DNA of 38,067 bases from an uncultured Comamonadaceae bacterium. Lineage in GTDB: Bacteria > Pseudomonadota > Gammaproteobacteria > Burkholderiales > Burkholderiaceae. Location: the NCBI GenBank assembly GCA_946482595.1, contig CAMLSD010000046.1, positions 1-38,067 on the forward strand. The letters are read 5' to 3'. A program made the translations under genes and the position numbers. Shown here in pieces: positions 9,370-16,632 of the stretch (positions within the stretch are counted from its first letter, which is position 1; every line of letters begins with the position of its first letter). Below the pieces are notes generated by a model. The model did not search any database. It saw only the letters and a list, made by a program, of their open reading frames with translations, and was not told the DNA's origin.

Positions 9370-9953
9370 GCGGCACGCCGGCTGCGCACACCCGGCAGCG
9401 TCACCAGCGCCACGAGGTAGCGGGCCGCCTGCCGACCCGGGTTGTGATACGTGATGGGCTGGTCCAGGCGCATGCTCAGGCAGTCGCCGCGCTCCAGGCG
9501 CCACAGGGCCGTGCCCAGCGTCAGCTCCATCACGCCGTCGATCATCCACACCTGCTGGTCGATCAGCACGTCGCGCGACGAGGTGTCGAACTGCACGCGC
9601 TGGCCGGCCGGGAAGATGACGTCCACCAATTGCAGCGGCGTGTCCACGGCGGGCGAGACATTGCGGCGCACATAGCCTGAGGCCGGGTCGGTCCACACCG
9701 GCTGGTCGGACACCCGGGCCAGCGGCGAGGGCGCAGGCTGCTCGCCATGGCGCTCGAACAGTGACGCCACCGTGACGCCGAGTGCCGTGGAGAGCTTGTC
9801 GAGCACGGCGGCCGTCGGGCTGCTCTGCCCTCGCTCGATCAGTGAGATGTTCGAACGGCTCACGCCGCTGCGCTCGGCCAGGGCGTCCAGGGAGTAGCCG
9901 CAGGTGTCGCGCAGTTCGCGCACACGCCGGCCGATGTGGGTGTTGATGTCCAT
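9366..9953 (-). CDS. XRE-family regulator with cupin sensor domain
   Basis: Regulator of 195 residues. The N-terminal HTH_3 domain contains LDALAERSGVSRSNISLIERGQSSPT (roughly residues 22-47), and the C-terminal cupin barrel covers about 110-185 with the end strand WRLERGDCLSMRLDQPITYHN. The family (SutR/PuuR-like architecture) usually represses its own operon and senses a small ligand in the cupin. The ATG at 9953 is chosen because a strong promoter with -10 at 9961-9966 places the transcription start at or next to this codon, making the mRNA leaderless. The in-frame start at 9989 would lie inside the promoter. Two dyads cover the -35 and -10. It is coupled to the GNAT gene by an ATGA overlap. 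Confidence 0.9.
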   Translation of the reverse strand: MDINTHIGRRVRELRDTCGYSLDALAERSGVSRSNISLIERGQSSPTAAVLDKLSTALGVTVASLFERHGEQPAPSPLARVSDQPVWTDPASGYVRRNVSPAVDTPLQLVDVIFPAGQRVQFDTSSRDVLIDQQVWMIDGVMELTLGTALWRLERGDCLSMRLDQPITYHNPGRQAARYLVALVTLPGVRSRRAA

Positions 9954-9957
9954 GCTA

Positions 9958-9993
9958 TCCAGTTTACTGGACAACCAATTCCATTTCAATGGA
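9958..9993 (-). promoter_or_regulatory. Promoter with tandem operators of the XRE-cupin gene
   Basis: Reading the minus strand, TTGAAA (9984-9989) and TAAACT (9961-9966) form a sigma-70 promoter with a 17-bp spacer. Each hexamer lies within a dyad of identical geometry: TCCATT-TC-AATGGA at 9980-9993 and TCCAGT-TT-ACTGGA at 9958-9971 (plus-strand reading). Centres are 22 bp apart, two helical turns, so two dimers would bind on one DNA face. The calculated start point is the A of the ATG at 9953 or the base before it. Confidence 0.78.
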
Positions 9994-10040
9994 TACGCAT
10001 GAACGGAGCCAAGCCCGAGTCAGGCAGGCGTCAAGCCGAT

Positions 10041-10232
10041 TCAGGCGAGCAGAAAGTACAGCCCCACCACCACCGCCACGGCGCAGACCGCGCCGACGAT
10101 GGCCACCGGCGAAATCGGCCCGCTTGATCGCGCGCCTGGCCGCACGCCGATGGTGTCCGGCCCGGTGCGCGGCTTGAGTGAGCCGCGGTCCAGGCCCTTG
10201 ATGGCCTTGCTTCGGGTACGTCTGAGCGCCAT
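10041..10232 (-). CDS. Small single-pass membrane protein, 63 residues
   Basis: A 63-residue protein with a basic N-terminus (MALRRTRSKAIKGLDRGSLK) and one C-terminal hydrophobic helix (about residues 41-63, AIVGAVCAVAVVVGLYFLL) ending two residues from the stop. This is a tail-anchored layout with the basic part predicted in the cytoplasm. I do not recognise the family. The start at 10232 follows the DUF1993 gene by 34 bp on the same strand, so the two may be cotranscribed. Function unknown. Confidence 0.6.
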   Translation of the reverse strand: MALRRTRSKAIKGLDRGSLKPRTGPDTIGVRPGARSSGPISPVAIVGAVCAVAVVVGLYFLLA

Positions 10233-10266
10233 GGATGTCGGTGTCCTGAGGGAGTCTTGATGCAAA

Positions 10267-10884
10267 TCAGGTCGCGGGCTGCGCCACCACGGTGAAAACC
10301 TGCGGGCCGGCGAAGTCGTCCTTGCCGAGCGGCACACCGGCATGGCGCAGCAGGGCATGGATCATCGTCGCATGGAACAGGGCATTGGGCAGCACATAGT
10401 CCCAGACAAAGGCCGCCCGTTCGAACTGTCGCACATGGCCCGGCCGGCTCACGACCACCGGCTGTGCGGCCTGGGCCCGCCAGGCCGCGGCGTCTTCGGC
10501 GCGCCAGTCCTGCAGCGCCTGCAGTGCCGGCTGCATCAGGGCCAGCGCCCCCGCCAGGTCCGGCAGCACCGTCACCTGCAACGCCGCCTCGGCCCGATTG
10601 AAGATGCGCCCGGCGGCCGGATCGTCCGGCCGGCCCGACAGGTGCGCCAGCGTGCCGGCCACGCCATCGCTCAGCACCTCGACCTGCTGGGACAGGTTGA
10701 GCATGTCCGGTGCCAGGCGGTGCCCCCACAGGCGAGCCGGCGGCCAACCGGCGGCCTGGGCATGACGGTCGGCCCGCTCCAGCTCATGGCGGGCCTGATG
10801 CAGGCATCGGCGCAAGCTGGGCAGCAGCACCCGGTGGACGGGGTCAGCGGCCAGATCGTCGGGAAGTTCGGCAGGTCGGGACAT
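10267..10884 (-). CDS. DUF1993 domain protein
   Basis: Protein of 205 residues matching the DUF1993 pattern: an early LLPSLRRCLHQARHELERADRHA helix, RLAPDMLNLSQQVEVLSD in the second helix, and the late VLPNALFHATMIHALLRHAGVPLGKDDF signature. Members are predicted four-helix bundles related to the DinB/YfiT metal-binding fold; no enzymatic activity is established. The conserved His residues in FHATMIHALLRH are consistent with a metal site, though this is inference. The start at 10884 fits the family; the upstream extension is not family-like. It is divergent from the PAS kinase. Confidence 0.82.
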   Translation of the reverse strand: MSRPAELPDDLAADPVHRVLLPSLRRCLHQARHELERADRHAQAAGWPPARLWGHRLAPDMLNLSQQVEVLSDGVAGTLAHLSGRPDDPAAGRIFNRAEAALQVTVLPDLAGALALMQPALQALQDWRAEDAAAWRAQAAQPVVVSRPGHVRQFERAAFVWDYVLPNALFHATMIHALLRHAGVPLGKDDFAGPQVFTVVAQPAT

Positions 10885-11020
10885 GGGTGGTGTTTTCCGC
10901 AGGGCAGGAAGGGCTCGATCATGCCCAATCCCACAGGCCGGCGCCGTGTCGCTTGTTTCACTCACAATGGAGTTGAATAAGAGGTTCAAGATCGCCGGCA
11001 AACGGCCGATACCTTTCCTG

Positions 11021-12178
11021 ATGACCACGGCTGGCGACAAAACGATGCAGCGCGCACTGCAGGAACTCGAACAACGCTGGGGACTCGCGCTGCAAAGTGC
11101 GGGTTTTGGCGTGTGGGATCTCGACATCACCAGCCAGACAGTCCGCTACTCGCCGCAGTGGAAGGCGATGCTGGGTTATGGCAGCAGCGACGAGCCCGAC
11201 AGCACGGCGGTCTGGCGCAGCCGTGTCCATCCGGACGACCTGCAGCCCATGCTCGATGCGCTGAACAGCCACCTCGACGGGAGTGTGCCGACCTACGAGA
11301 TGGAATTCCGGCTGCGTGCGGCTGACGGCCGCTACCGCTGGGTGCTGTCGCGGGGGCGGGTGGTCGAGCGCGACGCACAGGGCCGCGCCACCCGGGCGGT
11401 CGGCACGCTGACCGACCTCACCGACCGACACGAAGCCGAACGCCTGCGCCTGGAGCGCGACCGTGCCGAGGCCACCGCCCGCGCCAAGACCGACTTCCTC
11501 GCCCGCATGAGCCACGAGCTGCGAACGCCGCTCAATGCCGTGCTGGGTTTTGCGCAACTGCTGTCGCAGCGCATCGGCTCGCCCGACCTGGACGAACAAC
11601 GGCAATACGTCGGTCACATCGAGCAGGCCGGCTGGCACCTGCTGAAACTGATCAACGACGTGCTCGATCTCTCGCGCATCGAAAGCGGCGAAACCGTGCT
11701 GCAGCACCTGCCGCTGGCGCTGGAACCGCTGCTGAAGACCGAGCTCTCGGCGATCGCCGACCTTGCCCGCACGCACGGCGTGCAGCTCCTGCCCCTGTCG
11801 GTGCTGCCCGAGGCCCGCGTGCAGGGCGATGCCGGTCGCCTGCAGCAGGTGCTGCACCACCTGCTCACCAACGCCGTGGTGCACAACCGCGCCGGCGGGT
11901 CGGTGGGCGTGTCGGTGCGCAGCACCCACCTGGGCACACGGGCTGCGTGGGCGGTGGCCATCAGCGACACGGGCACGGGCATCGCCGCCGCACTCCTGCC
12001 GCATCTGTTCGAACCGTTCAATCGCCTGGGGCGTCAGCCCGGCGGCACCAGCGGCATCGGCATCGGGCTGGTGCTGGCGCGCTCGCTGGTGCTGGCCATG
12101 GGCGGGCAGCTCGACGTGGCCAGCGTCGAAGGCCAGGGCTCGACCTTCACGGTGATGCTGCCGGCCGATGCCGGCTGA
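11021..12178 (+). CDS. Soluble PAS-domain sensor histidine kinase
   Basis: Histidine kinase of 385 residues without membrane segments. A PAS_3-type fold spans about 22-137 (GVWDLDITSQTVRYSPQWKAMLGY at the start, YRWVLSRGRVV near the end). A HisKA domain follows with FLARMSHELRTPLNAVLGFAQLL, phosphorylated His165. The HATPase_c domain shows the N-box LTNAVVHN, G1 DTGTGIAA and G2 GIGIGLVLARSL. It is an orphan kinase, as no response regulator is adjacent. The start is uncertain: in-frame ATGs at 10967, 11021 and 11045 all lack clear ribosome-binding sites, and I chose 11021 because it begins shortly before the PAS fold. The sensed signal is unknown; a cytoplasmic redox or ligand cue is plausible. 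Confidence 0.88.
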   Translation: MTTAGDKTMQRALQELEQRWGLALQSAGFGVWDLDITSQTVRYSPQWKAMLGYGSSDEPDSTAVWRSRVHPDDLQPMLDALNSHLDGSVPTYEMEFRLRAADGRYRWVLSRGRVVERDAQGRATRAVGTLTDLTDRHEAERLRLERDRAEATARAKTDFLARMSHELRTPLNAVLGFAQLLSQRIGSPDLDEQRQYVGHIEQAGWHLLKLINDVLDLSRIESGETVLQHLPLALEPLLKTELSAIADLARTHGVQLLPLSVLPEARVQGDAGRLQQVLHHLLTNAVVHNRAGGSVGVSVRSTHLGTRAAWAVAISDTGTGIAAALLPHLFEPFNRLGRQPGGTSGIGIGLVLARSLVLAMGGQLDVASVEGQGSTFTVMLPADAG

Positions 12179-12278
12179 CGTCACCCACGGCTGCAACAAA
12201 TGAAACCCGCGGGTGCGGGCAGGAAGCCGCATTGAAACGGCGTCGGGGCACGATCGCGCACACACCCGGAGCCTCCCG

Positions 12279-13337
12279 ATGATCCTCACGCTGCTGGCCG
12301 CACTGGCCACCCTGGGCGCCACCCTGACCGGCGCCTTCCTCCTGATCGCCGGCCTGTCCAGCGATGCCGGCCGCGACGGCGGCCGGGCCCTGGCCACGTT
12401 GATGGTGGCCCCGCCCTTTCTCGTCTGTGTGCTGGTGGCCCATGCCGTGGGCCTGCACCGCGGCGTGTTCGACTGGGTGCTGCCTTCGGCCACCGGCGGC
12501 GTGCGGGTTGCCCTGGTGCTCTTCGTGCTGGTCAGCGCCGCGATGGTGGCCGCTGCCGCGGTGGCGATGCGCTTCGAGCCCCCCGGCCAGTTCCCCTGGG
12601 CCATGGCGCCGGTGCGGGGGTGGATCTATCTGCCGGTGCTGGTTGCCCTGGTGGCGGGCTGTGTGCTGAGCACCTGGCCGGCCGCATGGGGCCAGCACCC
12701 GGCCTGGCGCGGGGCGACCGGCAGCCTGGCCATCGTGTCGCTGCTCGTGGTGGCCGGGCTGCTGGTGCAGACGGTGCAGTGGCAGTTCGAGCGCCAGGCC
12801 GAGCAGGTGCGCCGGATTCAGGCCGACAACGACCGGCGTGATGCCGCGATCCTCAAGAAGGTGCAGGATGCCGACCCGGTGAAGGACTTCATCATCCTGC
12901 TGTCACAGACCTCGGCCTACGAACAGGACAGCATCCGCCAGCTGGCCCTGGCCAAGGTGCACAGCCACCCCGACCTCACCCAGGCGCTCAGCGACGTGCT
13001 GCGTGGCCACTGGCCCGACGAGGCCATGACCTACCTCGCGCACAACAACCCGCCCGATGCGGCCGCGCTGATCGAACCGATGCAAGAGGGCATCCGCGAG
13101 CGCGCCCGTGACCTGCGCCGCTCCGTGCGCGACAGCCACACCTTGCGCCCGGACGACTTTCTCTACAGCGTGCGCCGCCTGCTGGCTGCCGCCGACCGCC
13201 TGGCGCCAGGACAGGCGGTGTTCGTGGACGATGTGCGTGAAGTGCGCGCTGCGTTCGACGAACCTCGGCCGCGGCAGCCGGTGGACTTTGAAGCCCGGCG
13301 CGAGCTCGATGCCTGGCTCGCCGCGCGCAGCCGCTGA
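12279..13337 (+). CDS. Membrane protein of unknown function
   Basis: Protein of 352 residues that I cannot assign. About five hydrophobic segments occupy residues 1-175 (starting MILTLLAALATLGATLTGAFLLIAG), followed by a coiled, charged linker FERQAEQVRRIQADNDRRDAAILKKVQ and a soluble helical C-terminal domain of about 160 residues predicted in the cytoplasm. That domain resembles HEAT-like helices (SIRQLALAKVHSHPDLTQALSDVL), which is inference only. The ATG at 12279 has GGAG seven bases upstream. It follows the PAS kinase by 100 bp on the same strand, so cotranscription is possible. No enzymatic motif is visible. Confidence 0.75.
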   Translation: MILTLLAALATLGATLTGAFLLIAGLSSDAGRDGGRALATLMVAPPFLVCVLVAHAVGLHRGVFDWVLPSATGGVRVALVLFVLVSAAMVAAAAVAMRFEPPGQFPWAMAPVRGWIYLPVLVALVAGCVLSTWPAAWGQHPAWRGATGSLAIVSLLVVAGLLVQTVQWQFERQAEQVRRIQADNDRRDAAILKKVQDADPVKDFIILLSQTSAYEQDSIRQLALAKVHSHPDLTQALSDVLRGHWPDEAMTYLAHNNPPDAAALIEPMQEGIRERARDLRRSVRDSHTLRPDDFLYSVRRLLAAADRLAPGQAVFVDDVREVRAAFDEPRPRQPVDFEARRELDAWLAARSR

Positions 13338-13351
13338 GGCGGGCGCCTGGA

Positions 13352-14191
13352 TCAGCGCGAGAACAGCCCCCGCCGGGGCGTCACCCGATCGAGCAGCTCG
13401 TAGGCCGCGGTGTAGCGGCTCGTGGCCCATCGGGTCTGGCGATACTGCCAGCGCGCCAGGTCATACGGACGCTGGCCAGCCTCGAAGGGAATGACCGGGT
13501 CGTAGGCCTCGGCCAGCACCCCGGCGCGGTAGTCGAAACGCGAGGTGCTGCGTGCCGACGGATCGGCGCCATGCGCCAGCAGCCACTCGATCTTGGACGT
13601 GGCGCCTTCGAGCGCCGCCACATGCAGCGGCGTGAAGCCATGCTGGTCGACGGCGTTCACGCCCACGGCCAGCAGTTCGTCGCCCGGGTCAACCGTGGTG
13701 TGCAGCGGTGTGCGGCCCAGCTGATCGCGTGCGGCAACATCGGCGCCTGCGGCGATCAGCACCGTCCGCACTGCCGGCCGCGAGCGATGCAGGGGCGTGC
13801 CTCCGTCGTCCCGTCGCACGTTCGGCGAGGCGCCGGCGCGGAGCAGGATGCGCACACAAGGCACACAGCCTTCAGCGGCCGCGCTGTGCAGCGGCGTGAT
13901 GCCGTAGCGCCCGGCGTGGTGGATGTCGACGGCCCCTTCCACCAGGGCCTGGTACAGCACGGCCTCGTCACGCCCGGCTTCCAGCGCCGGCGCAACATGC
14001 AGTGGCGAAAAACCCTGGGCATCCAGCGGCAGGCGCCCCTGGGCGTCGCGCAGCAGCCGTTTCACCGCCGGCACATCGCGCGCCTGCAGGGCCTGGTCCC
14101 ATGCGGTCGTGAATCGAGCCTGAGCCATGAGCTGAGGTGGGTGGCAGGTGAGCCAGATCGCGCAGGCCAGCGGCACCAGGCTGCGCTTCAC
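13352..14191 (-). CDS. Exported ankyrin-repeat protein
   Basis: Protein of 279 residues with a Sec-type signal sequence (MKRSLVPLACAIWLTCHPPQLMAQA, cleavage near AQA) followed by about five ankyrin repeats. Their TPLH-like cores are visible as FSPLHVAP, ITPLHSAAAEG, GTPLHRS, RTPLHTT and FTPLHVAALEG, with the typical LLRAGASPNV and LLAHGADPSA ends. It probably acts in the periplasm by protein binding; periplasmic ankyrin proteins such as AnkB are linked to oxidative stress, though no such link is shown here. The start is a GTG overlapping the stop of a 21-codon reading frame (GTGA), downstream of the DcrB-like gene on the same strand. Confidence 0.83.
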   Translation of the reverse strand: MKRSLVPLACAIWLTCHPPQLMAQARFTTAWDQALQARDVPAVKRLLRDAQGRLPLDAQGFSPLHVAPALEAGRDEAVLYQALVEGAVDIHHAGRYGITPLHSAAAEGCVPCVRILLRAGASPNVRRDDGGTPLHRSRPAVRTVLIAAGADVAARDQLGRTPLHTTVDPGDELLAVGVNAVDQHGFTPLHVAALEGATSKIEWLLAHGADPSARSTSRFDYRAGVLAEAYDPVIPFEAGQRPYDLARWQYRQTRWATSRYTAAYELLDRVTPRRGLFSR

Positions 14192-14253
14192 GCCGCCCGC
14201 TCCCGACGCACGATACGGTGATCGGTGAGGTCGAACGGTGTGGGGTTGCTCAT
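14188..14253 (-). CDS. Possible 21-residue peptide between two genes
   Basis: A short frame begins 4 bp after the DcrB-like stop and reads MSNPTPFDLTDHRIVRRERAA. Its stop overlaps the GTG of the ankyrin gene (GTGA). The tight spacing at both ends is what one expects of a translated coupling peptide, but its size allows chance. No family is recognised. Confidence 0.3.
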   Translation of the reverse strand: MSNPTPFDLTDHRIVRRERAA

Positions 14254-14257
14254 GGGT

Positions 14258-15190
14258 TCACGCCCCGTTCAGGCGGGCGAGCAAGGCATCGCGTTCGCGC
14301 GACAGTGCCAGCCCTTCACCGCCGCTGGTGGCCGATGCGGCATAGGCATGGGCCCAGCGGGTGGCGGCCTCGGCCGCCTGGGCCGCACCGGCGCCATCCC
14401 CCGCACGACGCAGGCGAAGATGGCGTTCCAGATGGAGCTGGGCGACCGTCAGCAGGGCGCCCTGGTGGTCGATGCCCTGCAGCAGCACCTGCTCGGCTTC
14501 CTGCAGCCGCCCGGCCTGCTCGAGTGCGCAGGCGGCCTCCCAGATGTCGGTCGGCTCTTGGGTGGGCTCTTGGGTGGGCTCCTGGGTGGCTTCCTGAGTC
14601 GGTTCGTCGGTCGACGCGTCGTCAGACGCCATGTCGTGCGCTGGCTGCGGCACCTGCTCCGGCACCGTCGCCGCGGGCCACACCGGCACGGTGGCGCCGC
14701 GCGGGTCGTCGAGGGTGAAGCTGGTCAGCACCCGCGACCACACGCCCTGCAGCGCGCCGGCCAGCATCAGCGGTGCCGTCAGCGTGAGGTTCAGGAAGCG
14801 GCCACCGTCTTCGGCAAACGCATAGCGCACCAGCATGGGCCCGGCATCGGACTTCAGCACGGCCTCGCCCAGCAGTGCAGGCAGGTCGCCGAGTTGCCCC
14901 TCGCCCTGCGTGCGCGGGCTCAGGCCGGCCTCGGCAATCAGGTAGCGGCTCCAGTCGCTGACGGTGCCGTCGTCAAAGGCCGGCCGCGCAGCCACGGCAA
15001 ACACCAGCGCCGAATGCTGCGCAGTGATCACGCTCAGGCTCACCATGTAGCGCGGGTCGTCGAAGTTCAGCGACTCGTCGGGCAGCTCATGCGCCTGCCA
15101 GTCGGAGGGCAGGTCCACCCGGAAACCAAGACTGGCGATGCGGGCGGGCACTTCGTAGCAGGAAGAGGGCAGATCGGTGTCGTGGCTCAT
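14258..15190 (-). CDS. DcrB-like protein with a TQEP repeat and a helical C-terminal domain
   Basis: Protein of 310 residues without a signal peptide. Residues 1-165 form a domain beginning near GFRVDLPSDWQAHELPDES and ending GVWSRVLTSFTL. It resembles the DcrB/DUF1795 (PsbP/Mog1-like) fold, a family that includes Eag chaperones of Rhs effectors; this assignment is by pattern only. A low-complexity linker rich in Thr, Gln, Glu and Pro follows, with TQEP units encoded by a 12-bp tandem repeat. A helical, Ala-rich tail with TPR-like character (ACALEQAGRLQEAEQVLLQG) ends the protein. It is flanked by the HTH gene and the ankyrin gene on the same strand, forming a possible operon. Confidence 0.72.
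   Translation of the reverse strand: MSHDTDLPSSCYEVPARIASLGFRVDLPSDWQAHELPDESLNFDDPRYMVSLSVITAQHSALVFAVAARPAFDDGTVSDWSRYLIAEAGLSPRTQGEGQLGDLPALLGEAVLKSDAGPMLVRYAFAEDGGRFLNLTLTAPLMLAGALQGVWSRVLTSFTLDDPRGATVPVWPAATVPEQVPQPAHDMASDDASTDEPTQEATQEPTQEPTQEPTDIWEAACALEQAGRLQEAEQVLLQGIDHQGALLTVAQLHLERHLRLRRAGDGAGAAQAAEAATRWAHAYAASATSGGEGLALSRERDALLARLNGA
14552..14611. repeat. 12-bp tandem repeat, five units, in coding sequence
   Basis: Five consecutive 12-bp units (GGGCTCTTGGGT type at 14552, 14564, 14576, 14588 and 14600, the last two degenerate). They encode TQEP/TQEA/TDEP on the minus strand. Unit length is a multiple of three, so copy-number change would lengthen or shorten the linker without a frameshift. 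Confidence 0.85.
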
Positions 15191-15275
15191 GGGGCTCCCC
15201 AAGGGTCTTGCGCCACTGTGACAGGGCCCGGTTTCAAGGCCGTGTTGCCCTCGGCTGCGCCGTGTTTCAATCGTT

Positions 15276-15737
15276 TCAGCCCCGGCCCGACGGCCCCGCA
15301 TCGCCAGGCGGTGCGCCTGCGGCAACTTCCTTCAGCATGGTCCTGAGCCGCTTGCGCCCTTCGGCCGGGGCGGCGCGCCAGGCCTTCAGTGCCAGGGCGA
15401 GGAACTGCTGCTCGGCCACGGTCGGGCCCTGGGGAGCATGGGCCTGGTCGAGCCAGCCCGTCGGTCGGGCACAGGCCGCCTCGATCTGCCGGGCCAGCTT
15501 GTCGCCGACCGGCCGGCTGCTCTTGATCTGGCTCCACATGCTCGGGCTGATCTGCAGCTGCTGGGCGAAAGCCTGCTCCAGCCCCTTGGGTGCCACACCG
15601 CGGCGCACCTGCTCCTCGACGTACCACTGGAACAGCATCAGCAGGTTCTGGCGGCGGTGGACGGTGAGGTTGTCGGTCACGGCATCGGGGCACATCGGGC
15701 ACAAGGTGACCGATTGTCTCACCCGGTTGACCGGCAT
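15276..15737 (-). CDS. Small helix-turn-helix protein
   Basis: Protein of 153 residues. The central part (AFAQQLQISPSMWSQIKSSRPVGDKLARQIEAA) reads as a compact lambda-repressor-like helix-turn-helix, preceded by NLLMLFQWYVEEQVRRG and followed by PTGWLDQ, a pattern common in short proteobacterial DNA-binding proteins of unknown role. The N-terminus holds CPMCP, a possible but isolated Cys pair. The start is uncertain: ATG 15737 has AAGAG seven bases upstream, while ATG 15695 also fits. It is divergent from the nucleotidyltransferase with only 46 bp between start codons, so it probably controls that gene and itself. Downstream lies the DcrB-like gene. Confidence 0.72.
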   Translation of the reverse strand: MPVNRVRQSVTLCPMCPDAVTDNLTVHRRQNLLMLFQWYVEEQVRRGVAPKGLEQAFAQQLQISPSMWSQIKSSRPVGDKLARQIEAACARPTGWLDQAHAPQGPTVAEQQFLALALKAWRAAPAEGRKRLRTMLKEVAAGAPPGDAGPSGRG

Positions 15738-15755
15738 GTGAAGACTCTTTACAGT
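15727..15755 (+). promoter_or_regulatory. Predicted sigma-70 promoter of the nucleotidyltransferase gene
   Basis: TTGACC (15727-15732) and TACAGT (15750-15755) are separated by exactly 17 bp, giving a start near 15762 and a 22-nt leader. The -35 lies inside the first codons of the divergent HTH gene. Confidence 0.6.
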
Positions 15756-15783
15756 GCCTGCGACCTGTCCCGCCCCATTCATC

Positions 15784-16632
15784 ATGACACTGCCTGCCCC
15801 GGCTGACGACAACGTCCACCCCATCGATCCGGCCGTGCGCGCCCAGGTGCTGCGCAAGCTGGCCGACGTGGAGCTCGAACACGGCGTGCGTGTGCTCTAC
15901 GCCTGCGAGTCCGGCAGCCGGGGCTGGGGCTTTGCCTCACCCGACTCCGACTACGACGTCCGCTTCATCTTCGTGCGCCCGGTACACGAGTACCTGCGCA
16001 TCTCGCCGGTGCGCGACGTCATCGAGGAAGTGCCCGGCCCCGTCCATGACGTCAATGGCTGGGACCTGCGCAAGGCCCTGGGCCTGCTGGCCAAGGGCAA
16101 CGCCACGATCATCGAATGGCTGAGCTCGCCGGTGGTGTACCGGCAGGACGACCATTTTGTCGGCCGGCTGCGCAGCGTGGCCGAGGCCATCTATCAGCCG
16201 GTGCGCTCCTTCCACCACTACTACTCGATGGGCCGCGGCAACTTTCGCGAGTACCTGCAGGGCGAGCAGGTGCGTGCCAAGAAGTACCTCTACGTCATCC
16301 GACCGCTGCTGGCCGCCCTCTGGGTGACCCGCCGGCCGGACGCACCCCCGATGGCCTTCGAGCACCTGGTGCGGACGCTGGTGGACGACCCGGCGGTGCT
16401 GCGCGAGATCGAGGACCTGCTGGTGATCAAGCGCGGCGTCGCGGAGGGCGAATGGCTCCCCGCCCGGCCGGTGCTCAACCAGTTCGTGGCCCAACTGCTG
16501 GCGCAGCTCGAAGCCGCACGGCCCGACCACGGCGAGCCGGCCATCGAACGGCTGGATGAACTGTTCGCACAGACCGTGCTCGCCTCACCGGCGCCGCAAC
16601 AGGGCGCGGCGCCGCTGGCCAGCCTGAGGTAG
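15784..16632 (+). CDS. RlaP-type nucleotidyltransferase
   Basis: Protein of 282 residues in the DNA polymerase beta nucleotidyltransferase superfamily (PF10127, RlaP-like). The catalytic signature is intact: GSRGWGFASPDSDYDVRF with Gly44-Ser45 and metal-binding Asp56 and Asp58. The downstream NGWDLRKALGLLAKGNATIIEWLSSPVVY and MGRGNFREYL...AKKYLYVIRPLLAALW stretches are typical of the family. Family members are linked to RNA repair or ligation gene sets, but the substrate is not established. No RNA ligase or RtcB is nearby. The ATG at 15784 lacks a clear ribosome-binding site. Its 3' end overlaps the convergent Lon-type gene by 48 bp. An HTH gene is divergently adjacent. Confidence 0.88.
   Translation: MTLPAPADDNVHPIDPAVRAQVLRKLADVELEHGVRVLYACESGSRGWGFASPDSDYDVRFIFVRPVHEYLRISPVRDVIEEVPGPVHDVNGWDLRKALGLLAKGNATIIEWLSSPVVYRQDDHFVGRLRSVAEAIYQPVRSFHHYYSMGRGNFREYLQGEQVRAKKYLYVIRPLLAALWVTRRPDAPPMAFEHLVRTLVDDPAVLREIEDLLVIKRGVAEGEWLPARPVLNQFVAQLLAQLEAARPDHGEPAIERLDELFAQTVLASPAPQQGAAPLASLR

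Noticed and set aside
10958..12604. A 548-codon minus-strand frame opposite the PAS kinase
   Set aside because: No domain is seen and it spans two well supported plus-strand genes.
14552..14611. Regular repeat considered as a CRISPR array
   Set aside because: Units are 12 bp and contiguous without spacers, and they encode a TQEP linker in frame.
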